Origin: Siphonodentalium dalli
Taxonomy: Eukaryota; Mollusca; Scaphopoda; Gadilida; Siphonodentaliidae
Direction of reading: 5' to 3'
NCBI GenBank assembly: GCA_032622095.1
Contig: CP136067.1
Coordinates: 48,959,899 to 49,023,898 of the forward strand
Length of the DNA stretch: 64,000 nucleotides
The notes under the pieces are model-generated. The model saw only the letters and a list, made by a program, of their open reading frames with translations, was not told where the DNA came from and did no database searches. Numbering within the stretch: the first letter of the stretch is position 1; the number at the start of each line of letters is the position of its first letter. Shown here in pieces: positions 11,789 to 23,179 of this stretch. The position numbers and the translations under genes were made by a program.

Positions 11789-12667
11789 TTAAGAAATACT
11801 GGAGGCTAGAACATAATGCGTAGCAGAATATCGCTAAATAGACGGGTATGAGATGAACCTAACTGCAATTGTGACTTTGTATTGACTTTAAAGGCACACC
11901 TAATTTTCAAGTCACCGATAATTTTTTTTATAGTGCCTTGATATACGGTTTTAATAACAATTTATGCCATGAAATATCATTAAAATACTATAATTCATCA
12001 CCAATTGGAACGTTTGTGTCTCAGAAGATGCCCATAGAGAAATAGAAAACAGCTGAAATCCTAAAAAGATTGCCCCCATTATGGCTCCCAGAATGCAACA
12101 GAAATCAAACTAAAAATATTTTTTCAATGGAAGGGAGATGACTATCTTTAAAATATAGTTATTCCCCCTCCATTGAAAATAATACACTTTGCGCAACAAA
12201 ACCAGATGAAACTTCAGCACAAAAACACGTTGGTAACTAAAAAAAAACAACATGTCTATTATACTGGTTTATTTATACCGTTGAAAATACAATGTCAGAG
12301 AGCATCCTATTTAAAATGGTATATAATATGGCATATATTTTATATATGTGATCTGGCGGTTGATTTTTCTTTCAAATACAGATTGGCAGTTCAGACAGAC
12401 TGTATCTCTCACGTGTAGTTTTTTCAGTCATGCAGTCATCGTGTTTTCAACTTTGCATAATAAACGATAAACTGACACTTTCTTCTTGCTAATAAATAAC
12501 ACTTGGGAGAATTTGGGAATTAGAATGGGGTTTATAAATGTAGGCCCTACTATATGTGAATACTAGCGTAATAGTATTTTTCATTCCTCGTGTGGTTTTT
12601 GTGGGGGGGGGGGGGGGGGGGGTGCAAATTTTGATGCAATTTCTGGTTAAATACGCCCATGAATAGA

Positions 12668-12770
12668 AAACCTTCGGTATAGCGAACCTTCGGAATAGCG
12701 AACCTTCGGAATAATGAACCTTCGGAATAGCGAACCTTCGGAATAATGAACCTTCGGAATAGAGAACCCT
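12668..12770 (-). repeat. 16-bp minisatellite, right arm (inverted)
   Basis: Units GAACCTTCGGAATAGC, inverted relative to 10300-10395. A 20-base G run (12603-12622) lies just inside. Confidence 0.75.
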
Positions 12771-15743
12771 ACCCCAGACATATATGTATAGAGAGAGAGC
12801 CATACCCCATAAGTTCATTGTTTTATAATGGTATGTATATCATTATCCATGTTTTTATTATTCATTCAATAAAGAATCGAGAAAAACATAACACTCAACT
12901 CCTCTGCCAGTCAATGCTATACCCACAAACGAAACTAGGGATGGCCTGGGAAATTACAGTGCTAAAAATAGCACAACATAACACGTGCAATTCGTGGAAA
13001 TTCCAAACTATTCTATATGTTTTATATTAACTTAACTTTGTCGCATCTGATCGCTGATATATATTGAATAAAATGTGTAGATTTGAAATAAAAGTCGCCG
13101 ACGAATTAATCATGATAACACTTCGCTCCGATATCTATCTAACGATGATTTCATACTTAAATTGCGAAAATGGAAGCATTGTTTACAACAAAACCACTAC
13201 CGGGTTTACGATACTTTCAGAATGCCATAGACTAAAACGAGAATGCAATGATGCCGTAAACATTAAAATATGTGTCCACATTAAAATATGTGTCTGGTCT
13301 AGAAAGACAGATTGAAACTGTAGAAATTAACTCTACGTGGCATACGGAAAGTATACTATAAATCGGGGTTGTGGAATAATTTATTGTCGTCCTCAGCTGT
13401 ATTCTTTTATTCATAATAGTTCGCACAATTAAATGGTGACGGTTTACCCAAAATGAAGACAAGTTACATAATCACACACAAAAACGATTTTCGAAATCAA
13501 AATTTGCATTGTTTACGGTACCACTCTGCAGTATTAATGCGACGGTGTAGCAATTATTGCACGAGATTTTGGGGCACTTCAACCTGTACTGTAACATTTA
13601 CTGTAAACCAGTGATACAATATCACTGCTGTAAACCCACGGATTTGCAGCCACCGTGTGACATCAAAACGTAGGAAATGATCGTGTAGGCCTATCCTATT
13701 ATATAAATTGGGTCTGGGAATCATTTATTTGGGACTTTAATCTTCTATTAATAATAGTTCATTATTAAACGAAGTTTGAATTGTCCGATATTAACCAAAT
13801 TGGAGATTTCAGTAGATCAGAGAAATTTACTAACAGGCCTACATATATAAACTCCGGTCAAATCGGAATTGTTAAAGAAAGGGTCACTCGACCCTTTCGA
13901 AGATCCCGGGGTTAGCCCCCCAAACCACTCTCCCTACTAATTGTTTTCATATCGGAGAATACTCCGATTAAATCATTGGAATTCTTATGAGAAAAACTCC
14001 GATCTGAGAAATTTTAGCATGGACACCGACATCTTCCCGTTCGCGACACATCGGTATAAAACTGCGACTATGGAGTATTTATTGAACACAAACTGTCCTA
14101 CCAATCATATCGACACCTTCAGCAGTATTGACGGAAATAATTCTGCGATCTTGACGAAAACAAAACACTGCGAAAATATGTCGAAACAGAACACATGCGA
14201 AAACATCGAACCAAGACAGCGAAAATGATGAAAAATTGACAAAAACGTACAACGTTACGGCGTGCGATAATGACGAAAAACCTCCGATAATGTCGGAAAA
14301 AACGTCAATGACACCACATTATTCGCAGTTTTATCGCATTTTTTTCGCATATGCGAAATAGGTTTTGACATGCTCCCTTACATCGTTCAAATGAAGTGAG
14401 CACCATCAGCACATATATTCCACTCAAAATGGTCAAGTTGTGAGTGAATACAGCTGACACTGTCTCACTGAGTGACCACCAGAGGCAGTCATGTGTGGGC
14501 AATTAGACTGGGTTTTTGGTATTCAACAGACTGACAATGTGCACGCATGCAAACACAGTCAGGGGGTGGATATTCACAATGTACAAACATGCGAAGGCAG
14601 TTTCGAGGAATGGTTACATTGTTGTGTTTCAACACATTGAAACTTCGCACAACCACCCACACACGTCACACAGGCCTGCCAAAATATGTTCCCTCTCACT
14701 CATGTGACGCATCCAACACAAGATAAGTAGTGGATAATCCATGACATTACGCACGTTGATGCTACCTTTATCTCATTATTAGGGAACACAGCAGTTGTTT
14801 TTGGAATACACTGTGCGGCTTCATTTGGGGGCTCGGTATTTTATTATTTATAATACAAGTAAAGCGGAACAATTATTCCCCAAAGCTACATTTTACCCTC
14901 TTCTGAACGTGTTGGACAATGGAAAGTGTAACAATTACCGTACTTTAGACATCATGCAGTTCATCGAACTGTTCTACTGTAGGTACGGATAAATGGTTTT
15001 GTGTATCATAGAGGTTTACTGTAAAGGGTGACTTACTTCCAGACGGATGGTTTATATGGAATGTAGCACACTCCTGAATGTACAGGGATCTATTTGGCTA
15101 CTGCTGCATGGTTGTTTTAATTTTGTGCTGACAATTCTTCCAACAGTATTATTTTGGGCTGTACTTTGGATACCTAGCATAGGCCTAAATCAGGCTAATA
15201 AATGGGAGATAACTTACAATGCCCGAAACAACAGAAGATGCATGCTCGTAGTCATTACTGCATGGACGAAATAAACTCATCCTCACAGGAAACAAGTTCA
15301 CCCGATTCCACATCGGATTCGCCGTCTGTAGCCATGTATGCTCATATAAGTAATTTGCTCCACCGTGCATCAGCCATAATATAAATATATAACGAGCTAT
15401 AACAACCACAAGGACTCCCACACCTCTATAAATATGCTTACCACCAAAATAACTTGTTTGGGTTATATTCTACTTTATATTTGTTGCTCAAACGTGTCCA
15501 ATTGTGTCTACGAGTTAACTCGTAGTTGGCACTGGTGGTGGGAATACCCAAATTCATTCCGCCATTGCCAGCTAAGAGTTATCTCGTAGTACTATCAATC
15601 GCCGTTTCTGTCATCTAAAGTCGCGACGTCATCCAATTTTAGCTTCATTGAAGCCAAATTATGGTCTAGTAAGGGTATCTATCTTGCAACGATTTGGCAA
15701 ACTGGCAAGATTACTAATTGATTTCCGGCACTCAACGTGTTAA

Positions 15744-16256
15744 CATCATCAACCTGCGCGAAATTCGCAACACTGTGTCAACGATGGGAACAAATTGGAT
15801 ATTCAAAAATATTAAAATGATCGGGGGTCCTATTCGGTGTCGACACCGAATCACACAAGCGATATCGACACCAAATTAAATCTTTAATATTAGCAGGGCC
15901 CTATAAAAGCTGTCATCAAAGGAATCATGCTGAGTAGCTGCACTAATCCTTTCTTTACTAAATAAATTCTAGCAATCAGTTATAAAAGTATACACTGGGG
16001 TAGTCTACTAATCGTCTGGAGGAGTGTACAGGAAATGTAAGCAGACGACAGGCAGGCGAAAAGATCAACAAGTGCAGAAGGATTTTTACTAATTGGTGGG
16101 AAATGTTGAGATAATAAGATCAACAATGACCTGTGGTTGTTTGTTGAACTTATTATCTGAACATTTCCTTAGGCAACTACTTGTCAATTAGTAAAGAAAG
16201 GATTAACTGTCTTATGATGGTGTGTGTATTTTTTTCTCACTTAGAACTGGCACCAG
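15744..16256. repeat. Intron sequence with inverted ATGTTCAGATAATAAG-type repeat
   Basis: At 16088-16175 a GGGAAATGTTGAGATAATAAG arm pairs with CTTATTATCTGAACATTTCC, the same hairpin as at 37387-37455. The rest shows nothing recognisable. Confidence 0.55.
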
Positions 16257-16341
16257 AGTTTGCGTTCCTACACATACTTACTTATAGTCACCAGGCTGGA
16301 GTTTGCGTTCCTACACATACTTACTTATAGTCACCAGGCTG
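16257..16341. repeat. 43-bp direct duplication spanning the exon 23 donor
   Basis: The unit beginning AGTTTGCGTTCCTACACATA occurs at 16257 and again at 16300. Each copy holds the donor (CTTAC on the plus strand) and the last bases of exon 23. Confidence 0.9.
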
Positions 16342-16389
16342 CAGTTGGTTAAGTCCGAGCCAGTATCTGTCAGGCACCCTCTTGCTCAA
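16325..16389 (-). CDS. Exon 23: WLGL strand of CTLD-G
   Basis: Enters in phase 0, leaves in phase 2; 65 bp. It reads LSKRVPDRYWLGLNQLQPGD then Y and a split Lys. Acceptor CTCATTCAG, donor ATAA before GTAAGT. The last part of the exon, the donor and flanking intron are duplicated directly as a 43-bp unit (16257-16341). A second identical donor therefore sits 43 bp downstream. Using it would add 43 bases and break the frame. Confidence 0.87.
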
Positions 16390-17050
16390 CTGAATGAGGA
16401 AAGAAATAGAAATCCAGAATTAATTAATTTGGCCAAACTAAAATGAACCCATGTTTCTGGAAATGAAAGGCTGCTTTGCATGCCACATGTCCCAGGAAAA
16501 GGTGTTTTTATTATTTTTGACCAGTGACGTATTCAGAAAAGAACAATTTGAATCTTGGAGCATATCTCATTGAATCAAATTTGCTTCCAACTGTCTATGT
16601 CATATCACATCTAAATTTTATTTGATTAAACACCAGAATTATTAGTAAATTATAAGTCCATTATCATACAGAAACGAAGATAATCGAGTTGACAAGAACC
16701 ATTACTAACTTTTATGGATATTTTTTTACGCAATAACGGCCACATGCAACTGAAATTAAACTCAGAGCTAGCTGATGTAGAGGTGGAATAATCATTGGTG
16801 TGTGCCTCAAATAAATAATTAATTAAATTAAAAATCGCAAATGCGCATGCTTTTCAAAATGTTTTGGCATGAGACACGGGGAAATCGATTTTGCATAGCC
16901 TAATGGATAGCTTTTATATTTATATATTACTAGCAGATTAGCCCACCACTGGCAAGATTGGTCCCATGGCTTTGGTCGATCCATTAATATTTTTTTTTCA
17001 AGGTAACCCCGTACAGGCACGCTGACAGCATGCTGTCAAAAATATTCCCC
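16390..17050. other. Intron 22-23, no recognised feature
   Basis: AT-rich sequence. No exon, RNA or clear repeat boundary seen. Confidence 0.5.
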
Positions 17051-17960
17051 GTCCCGAGTTGACCATACATAACAAATTTCACGTCGATGTCACCACTGAC
17101 GACCGAGATATCACCCAAGGTCATTTGTGGGTACCCATTTCAAGGTCAAGGTCACCTCAGGCAGACAAACTGACCCGACGAAAATCTCCCCTGTCCCTTG
17201 GAAGCCCTAAGTACAAAATTAGATATCCCCAGTTTCCAAAAGCAAAAGATATCAGGTAGAACTGGTCAAATATGGACCCTGGTGCCCAATATGTAGCAGC
17301 TCAGAAAACACTCGCAGAGCCCTAAAATTTATTAACATAGGATTTCCCATTCAAATCAATTTATGTCGATAAAACTCTTATTTTTCAAAATTTTAAGCTG
17401 AGACTTCGTGTGTCTGCGTGTAATACTTATATATTCTTAAAATGACAATACGTCCAACACGTAATTATGTTTTCGATGAAAGAAATTAAATGTAGAAATA
17501 AATGTAGAAATAAAAGCTCGGACAAAATTAGGCATGTTGCAAACAAATTTCTAAGTCGAAAAAGGGGGATAACTCCACCAAAAAATGCCAGACAGACGTC
17601 ATAATCGCAGGTGCACAGGTTCCCTTGGTGCTAAATATATGTGCCAAGTTAAAACAAAATTGACCTAAAAATGTAGGAATAAAAGCTCGGACAATATTAT
17701 ACATGTTGCAAAAAATTTCTAAGTCGAAAAAGGGGGAATAACTCCACCAAAAAAAGTCGGACAGACGTCATAATCGCAGGTGCACAGGTTCCCATGGTGG
17801 TTGATGCCTGTGCTAAGTTTCACGGAAATTGATCAAAAAACGACTGAGAAAAACTCCGGACAAATTTGTGTCCATGGACGGACGACGGGCGGACGGTGCG
17901 ACTGACGGACAAGCTGACTCCAGTATACCACCCCTAACTTCGTTGCGGGGGGTATAATTA
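17050..17960 (+). repeat. Dispersed AAGCTCGGACAAAATTA repeat, two or more tandem copies
   Basis: Segments TAAAAGCTCGGACAA, AAAAAGGGGGATAACTCCAC and CATAATCGCAGGTGCACAGG occur twice (about 17500-17680 and 17680-17850). They are followed by a GGACGG-rich tail and a GGGGGGTATAAT end. Related copies lie at 32200-32340 and 36060-36510. Tails of this kind are common in mollusc repeats, from memory only. Confidence 0.65.
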
Positions 17961-18499
17961 TCGAAAGAATTTGACTGATTAGGGTGCATTTTATGAGAAT
18001 CGAGCAGTGAATCGAGTGGAGAAAACTTGGTAACTTTTTCAGCAGATACGACAAACTGACCCGACGAAATGTTCGTAAGTTGTCTGAGTACACTGCCCGT
18101 GTCTTCTTACCCTTAGATAGCAAGTTTGGGCTCAATCGGTCGAGCCGTTTTCGAGTCTATAAAGGATATATATATATATACATATATATACAAAAATATA
18201 CATATATACGGAAGTCTCAAAATATATGGTAGATATATTTCCTGGCAACCCCTCCACATGAATAATATACCATTCTAAGGCAAAATAAATAAAAGTTAAG
18301 TGTTCTCTGGCACCTCCCTCATCACTGAAATTTTCTTTTAAAAAGCTTTGTCAAACATTTTTTTCTCAATATTTTCTGTTAGATATATTGGATTTGAACA
18401 ACGAAAATTCATTTGTTTTTGGAGTATGTTTTCCAGATTTTGAGAATTTTTTTTAATAAATGGCCTTCATCTCAAAATTGAGATCTAAGTCTAAATCTT

Positions 18500-18596
18500 T
18501 CCGATAAATGGCAACAAGCCATATTTCCGACTAAATCCTGAAAAGTTACCCATAATTATGTTGTGGTTAAGGAGTCAATTATTTAGGGCATTACTG
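18500..18596. mobile_element. Half copy of palindromic CAGTAATG element
   Basis: Matches the right half (GGCAACAAGCCATATTTCCG to GGGCATTACTG). It ends 16 bp from the exon 22 donor. Confidence 0.8.
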
Positions 18597-18614
18597 AAAT
18601 TGCCTTACACTTAC

Positions 18615-18793
18615 AATGCTGGTAACAAAGTTGTTCTCCTCCTTTGACATTATGCTGACCAAGTCGCCGCTATTAACCATGCAATATGTACGAGCACCAA
18701 ACCAGGACATTGTTGACTCTTCACCCCACATCGGGCTTGTGTGGTAACAGGAATCATTATATAGCTTCCAGTTCTTATCATCGTCACAAAACG
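18615..18793 (-). CDS. Exon 22: N-terminal half of CTLD-G
   Basis: Enters in phase 1, leaves in phase 0; 179 bp. It reads FCDDDKNWKLYNDSCYHTSP then TMSWFGARTYCMVNSGDLVS and KEENNFVTSI. Opening cysteines, helix Trp/Ala/Cys and GDL are conserved. Donor AGCATT before GTAAGT is strong. Acceptor TATACACAG follows a pyrimidine-rich stretch that belongs to the same dispersed repeat seen at the exon 14 acceptor. Half of a palindromic CAGTAATG element ends at 18596, 16 bp beyond the donor. Confidence 0.88.
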
Positions 18794-18805
18794 CTGTGTA
18801 TATAG

Positions 18806-19066
18806 AAGTAAAAAAGATAAACAAAGATGAATAACTCTAGAAAGGAAAATAAGAACAAAATGATGTAACCCTCTATTTAATGTCCTCATAATAGTGAACA
18901 TCCATAACAAATTGCATTGAGATCCGAGCACTACTGTTCAAGTTATGACATGAACAGACATCAGATGGACATATGCACACAAGGACGGACATATGCATGG
19001 CTACTTGGATGGACAGGTGCAAAACAGTATACCCCCCTTTTTTTCCAAAAAGGGGGTATAATTATA
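18806..19066 (+). repeat. Dispersed TAAACAAAGATGAATAACTC repeat abutting the exon 22 acceptor
   Basis: One unit plus the CAGTATACCCCCCTTTTTTT tail. Read on the minus strand its edge is CTTTGTTTATCTTTT, which precedes the exon 22 acceptor by about 12-25 bp. Confidence 0.75.
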
Positions 19067-19239
19067 AATCTCAGATGGACATGGCTCAATTTTCAGACAT
19101 TAGAAGCAATGAAGAGGAATTAAGTCACACTGTAAATTCCAAAGTTAACAAATGGCAAGTGGGTTAGTTTAAGTTAGTTAGTTTAAGTTAGTTTAAGTTA
19201 GTTTAAGTTAGTGGGAAATTTGTTACTTTAGACAAACAC

Positions 19240-19610
19240 AGGCCTGAGAATAATGTGCCTGTCATTTGCAGAATGAGGTCCCCAGAGGGTGAATTTAATG
19301 ATGCTATCCTGTATCACTAAATTCACCTCTGGGGACCTCATTCTGCTCAGGCCTCATCTTCTCAGGAAAGTTTCTTTGTTACCAAATTTTTATAGAAACT
19401 TCTTCACATAGAATTTCTTTCTTTTTTAGTTTAGTTTCTCTATATACATGGCAGACGACACATTGCATAATCGAGGTTCCCAATAGGTGTACACCACAGT
19501 ATTCACCATTTGGGAACTTCAATCTGAATCTATGTCTCACATAGCAGATGAGGCCATGCAGAATGAGGTCCCAAGAAGGTGAATTTGGTGATGCTAGCCC
19601 ACTTCACCCT
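19240..19610. mobile_element. Fold-back CAGAATGAGG element, right end truncated
   Basis: Carries GTGCCTGTCATTTGCAGAAT and the mirror arms, stopping near 19610 before the last arm. Preceded by short GTTTAAGTTA tandem repeats (19165-19212). Confidence 0.7.
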
Positions 19611-20875
19611 TTTTTATGTAAACAAAAGCCAAAAATGTTACAGAACCTGTTTTTTTTACATAACACAGCATACGAACTTGACAATAACATACTATGGTAT
19701 AATAACAAAATCTATTATATATTTTGGAACTTCTGTCTGTATGTATGTATGTATGTATGTGTGTGTGTGTGTGTTATAGACTCGGAATCTGCTCGACCGA
19801 TCCGACTCAAATCTGGTATGGGCGGATCGAATTTCACATGCGACCGTCCTTGGCCTTGATCTCGGTCATATACGCTCATATAGGCATGTTTCTGGACCTC
19901 GACCGATCCGACTCAAATTTGGTATGTAGGCCTACTTTGATCCGGGAACAATATGGGCAGGTCCAATTTCACATGTGCTTGAATTCAGTTTTGAAATAAT
20001 TGCATGTATTTGGATTCTTTCAGGCATAAAAATAAATGTTTGTTTCTTAGTAAGGCCAAAAAAAAAAAAAAAGTGTTTTGGTTCTCGGGCAATTTATTTT
20101 TTTTCAAATCAATGAGGGAGGGAGGGTTTTATTTTTATTTTTTATTTTTTTCTGCGCATAGTAAGCATGGACAAAGATACCTTCCTCTGTCTAGTAATAA
20201 CCAGAAAGGTAGAGGGAACTGTTATGCATATAAACTCATTTAGTCTTATATAAAAATGACATTGTACTACTAGTGTATGACTGGGATTACCTAACAATAT
20301 ATAATGCCCCTGACATTAACTACTGTTATTGTTGTCTAAAAACTGATACCTCCCCATTCTAATATGTGATCCTGAATTTAGTCCTGTGCCTTTCAATTGT
20401 ATAAAGTTACAATTAGTGTAAGTTGTTCACAATGACTAATTGTAAGAAGAGCATGAGGATAAGCAAATCATTTTCTTAATTGTAGTCATCTACTTCATGT
20501 TGTAAGCCTGCAAGTCACTTTTTAAAACATTACATGTTAGAGCTCAATGCACACTAATATTCAACACATATCTGCTATGGACATGTTGATAAAATCCAAA
20601 AAAAAACAATTTTTTTTTTTTTTTTTTTTTTCAAATTTATTTTTTCGTAAGTTTTTTTGTCATAACATCAGGCATTGCAATAAAAAGGCCTACTGCGGCC
20701 GTTTTTATTCAATGCGGCGGGGCCTGAGAACCAAATCCTTTTTTTTTTTTGGCCTAATAAGTCTGATTTCATTATTTCTTGGTCAATCTGTTTGAAATAT
20801 ATAGGCGCTGCACAAAGAACCGCACTTCATTTTCCACGCACATCCTTGTATAAATCATCAAATATGTGCAAATTG
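19611..20875. repeat. Low-complexity intron stretch
   Basis: Holds a TGTA/TG microsatellite (19733-19774), two direct copies of CGACCGATCCGACTCAAATT (about 19793 and 19899), long A and T runs (20051-20066, 20610-20630) and no gene. Confidence 0.6.
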
Positions 20876-21237
20876 GGCAAGCATCATCAAATTCACCTTC
20901 TGGGGACCTCATTCTGCTTTGACCTCATCTTCTGGGAAGTAACTATAGTCTCAAATTAACATTGTTTTAGTTACTTTTTCCCTTCTGATAAGTTTCTATC
21001 TCCCCTAATTTGCAGAAGATAAAAATGCATAATCGAATAAGTGAACATCATCAACTTCAACTGGGGAACTTCAATCTGATCATAGGCCTCTCATAGCAGT
21101 TGAGGCCTAAGCAGAATGAGATTCCAAGAATGTGAATTTGGTGATGTTAGCCTGCTGTGCGGGACAGCATCACTAAATTCACACTCTGGGGACCTCATTC
21201 TATAAATAATAGACACAAACACTATTTGCAGGCTTGC
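20876..21237. mobile_element. Fold-back CAGAATGAGG element, left end truncated
   Basis: Begins inside the arm (CATCAAATTCACCTTCTGGG), retains the CATCTTCTGGGAAGTAACTA core and ends CACTATTTGCAGGCTTG. Confidence 0.7.
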
Positions 21238-21309
21238 ATAGAGGAAAACCACTTCACCTCATTTCTGTAATAGGGAGAAATTAATTCACACTGAAAATAT
21301 ATGCAGACG

Positions 21310-21867
21310 CAGGGGGGGGGGAATGAAAAAATTTCTTCCGACATGTATGCCGGGGTGGGTGGGTGGTCAAAGCCACCAACAAGCAATTTTTTCCGCAACT
21401 AAAAAAAAAAATTCCTGCTTGTTTTTAGTGTTTTTTGGCAATGAGTTGGGCTTCAAAACCACTTTCAATCAGTTTGAATGAGAGAAATAATGTAATTCTA
21501 ACTGGTAAACTGACTGCAGGCAGTTATCGTGTTGTATTTTGTTGCAAATTTTGAAATCCAAGATGGCCTCTGGCAGCCATGTTTTTTTGGCCGAATGACC
21601 TCAAAATTACTCATTCCTATTTACATGTCCATGTTAACATCCATGATAAATAGTATGCACAGAAATTCATAAACAGCTGTTTACAGTGAATTTCCCCCCG
21701 CAAATCTCTGTTTTAGTGTTAAAAGGGGGGGTGGGTGTCAAAAAATGGTCGGAAAAAACTGCCGAAAACGGAAAAACATTTGGCGGTGGGGGTGGGTGGG
21801 TACAAAAAATGATCGAAAGGGAAAAAATGCCATACGTGCCTGAATTTTTTTTCCGACCCCCCCCCTG
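21310..21867. mobile_element. hAT-like 558-bp element with G/C-tract ends
   Basis: Ends CAGGGGGGGGGG and CCCCCCCCCTG are inverted. The 7-bp GCAGACG is present on both sides (21303-21309 and 21868-21874) as a target duplication. Outside this, a 26-bp segment (GAGAAATTAATTCACACTGA...) also occurs on both sides. CAGGG-type ends suggest hAT, though hAT duplications are usually 8 bp. Confidence 0.7.
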
Positions 21868-21924
21868 GCAGACGGAGAAATTAATTCACACTGAAAATAA
21901 GCACTAGGCTGGTGATCAACTTAC

Positions 21925-21963
21925 CTGGTTCTGTTTTGTTCACATTTGTCAGCAATTGCAGTC
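21925..21963 (-). CDS. Exon 21: 39-bp linker microexon
   Basis: Enters and leaves in phase 1; 39 bp. It encodes LQLLTNVNKTEP, with one N-glycosylation sequon (NKT). Acceptor CTCATTTTCAG and donor CCAG before GTAAGT are both strong, and the phase fits exons 20 and 22. It spaces CTLD-F from CTLD-G. A hAT-like insertion with C/G-tract ends lies about 50 bp downstream of the donor. As a symmetric microexon it could be skipped without frame loss. Confidence 0.72.
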
Positions 21964-22029
21964 CTGAAAATGAGATACACCAGGTAAGTAAGGTAGTAAT
22001 GGCTCAAACGGCTTTGGCGTACATAGAGA

Positions 22030-22165
22030 AGACCGATGACGTGGTCTAGATCTCTTGGTCAAAGTTATTAGATGCTTTGTGTGATCACCGAAGTTAAGCA
22101 ACTATGAGCTTGGATACCCCTAAGATGGGCAACCGGTGAGATATTCAGGGTGCTGCAAACTTTTG
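22030..22165 (+). pseudogene. 5S rRNA-like sequence (5S-derived SINE or pseudogene)
   Basis: Contains GATCACCGAAGTTAAGCAAC, then AAGATGGGCAACCGG and CAGGGTGCTGC in the order and spacing of the 3' two thirds of 5S rRNA, including its internal promoter region. The 5' third is not recognisable. A second, more diverged copy of the same upstream segment (GACCGATGAC) occurs near 23180, which points to a dispersed 5S-derived repeat rather than a lone pseudogene. Confidence 0.72.
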
Positions 22166-22243
22166 GTGCGATTACCGCACCTCACTCTCATTCTTCGTTA
22201 CATTAGCCTGGCTCATTCCAGCCCTCAAGAGTTGTGCCAAGTA

Positions 22244-22422
22244 CAGTAATGCCTGAAGTATATGACCCTTTAACCACAGCAGAAATATGGCTTGTTACTA
22301 TTCATCGGAAAGCTCTCGAGAGCTTTCCGATGAATGGCAGCAAGCCATATTTCCGTCTAAATCCTGAAAAATTTACCATAATTCTGCTGTGGTTTAGGGG
22401 TAGATTATTTAGGACATTACTG
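22244..22422. mobile_element. Palindromic CAGTAATG element (short copy)
   Basis: Starts CAGTAATGCCTGAAG after TA and ends CATTACTG before TA. The centre is AAAGCTCTCGAGAGCTTT. It abuts the hAT-like element that starts at 22429. Confidence 0.8.
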
Positions 22423-22428
22423 TATATG

Positions 22429-23072
22429 CAGGCTTTCCGCTAAGTTTTGGGGAACGGGTCCTGTATCCGCCGAGGGGAAAATGCAGTCAATGTTTTAAAT
22501 GTCGTGGAAACACTAGTGGACCTACTTTTGTTGTATCGGCCAATAGAAGAAACAGAGAGTAGATTTGCTGACCGTTTTGCATCCATTTTCTACCCATGTT
22601 ACTATGCTATCAACCGCAATAACTTTAAAACCAGGAAATTTATTAGATAAAAATTAATTGGTGTATACGGAAACACGCCCGTTGAAGTTAAACGACCACT
22701 AATCAAGACTCGGCAGAAAGTTCGGATGCATAACGTACCGGAATATAACATGATTAAATTAACGGTGGTCATTTTTCGTAACCTAACCGCAGCAACGTAA
22801 CCAGTGGACTCCAAAGCATGTGTTCTAGCGATGTTGGATTTGATCACTTCCTCAGTTCCTGTTAGATCGGTCCGAGTGTGTATTCTCGCTAGAAATCAAA
22901 TAAAGTTGTCAACTATTTAAATTTCTTAGTACTGTCCCAACGAAATTGAGAAGTAAACATCTTTATACCTGTATACATATGTAATATGTCCTGTGGTATG
23001 ACGGAAGGGGAAAAATTGGCTGGGGGAATGGGGACCAAAAAGGGAGCCCCTGCCGCTATAGCGGAAACCCTG
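22429..23072. mobile_element. hAT-like 644-bp element with GTATATG duplication
   Basis: Ends CAGGCTTTCCGCTA and TAGCGGAAACCCTG are inverted. GTATATG flanks both sides (22422-22428, 23073-23079). The ends resemble those of the 43819-45594 element (CAGGGTTTCCGCCA), so they form one family. No transposase frame. Confidence 0.78.
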
Positions 23073-23179
23073 GTATATGGGAAAAATATATGGCCACTCT
23101 TGAGGGAGAATCTGGGTGAGATTCACATGTTGTGACCCTTTAAAAAGAGAGGGTGAGTAGTGTAGAGTATGTATAAATA

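Larger units (their letters stand above)
9100..15739. mobile_element. 6.6-kb TTAA-flanked composite element with nested inverted repeats
   Basis: TTAA at 9096-9099 and 15740-15743 flank ends CACATTGAGTGCC and GGCACTCAACGTG (12 of 13 bases complementary). Inside, 9250-9300 and 14340-14384 form an inverted pair (GGGAGCATGTCAAAACCT...TTTCGCATATGCGAAA). The 16-bp repeats at 10300-10400 and 12660-12770 form a third pair. CTACGAGTTATCTCGTAG palindromes lie at both margins. Only short frames exist. One at 15202-15384 is Ser/Asp-rich and could be a transposase N-terminal remnant, but this is speculative. It may be one large element or several nested ones. Confidence 0.5.
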
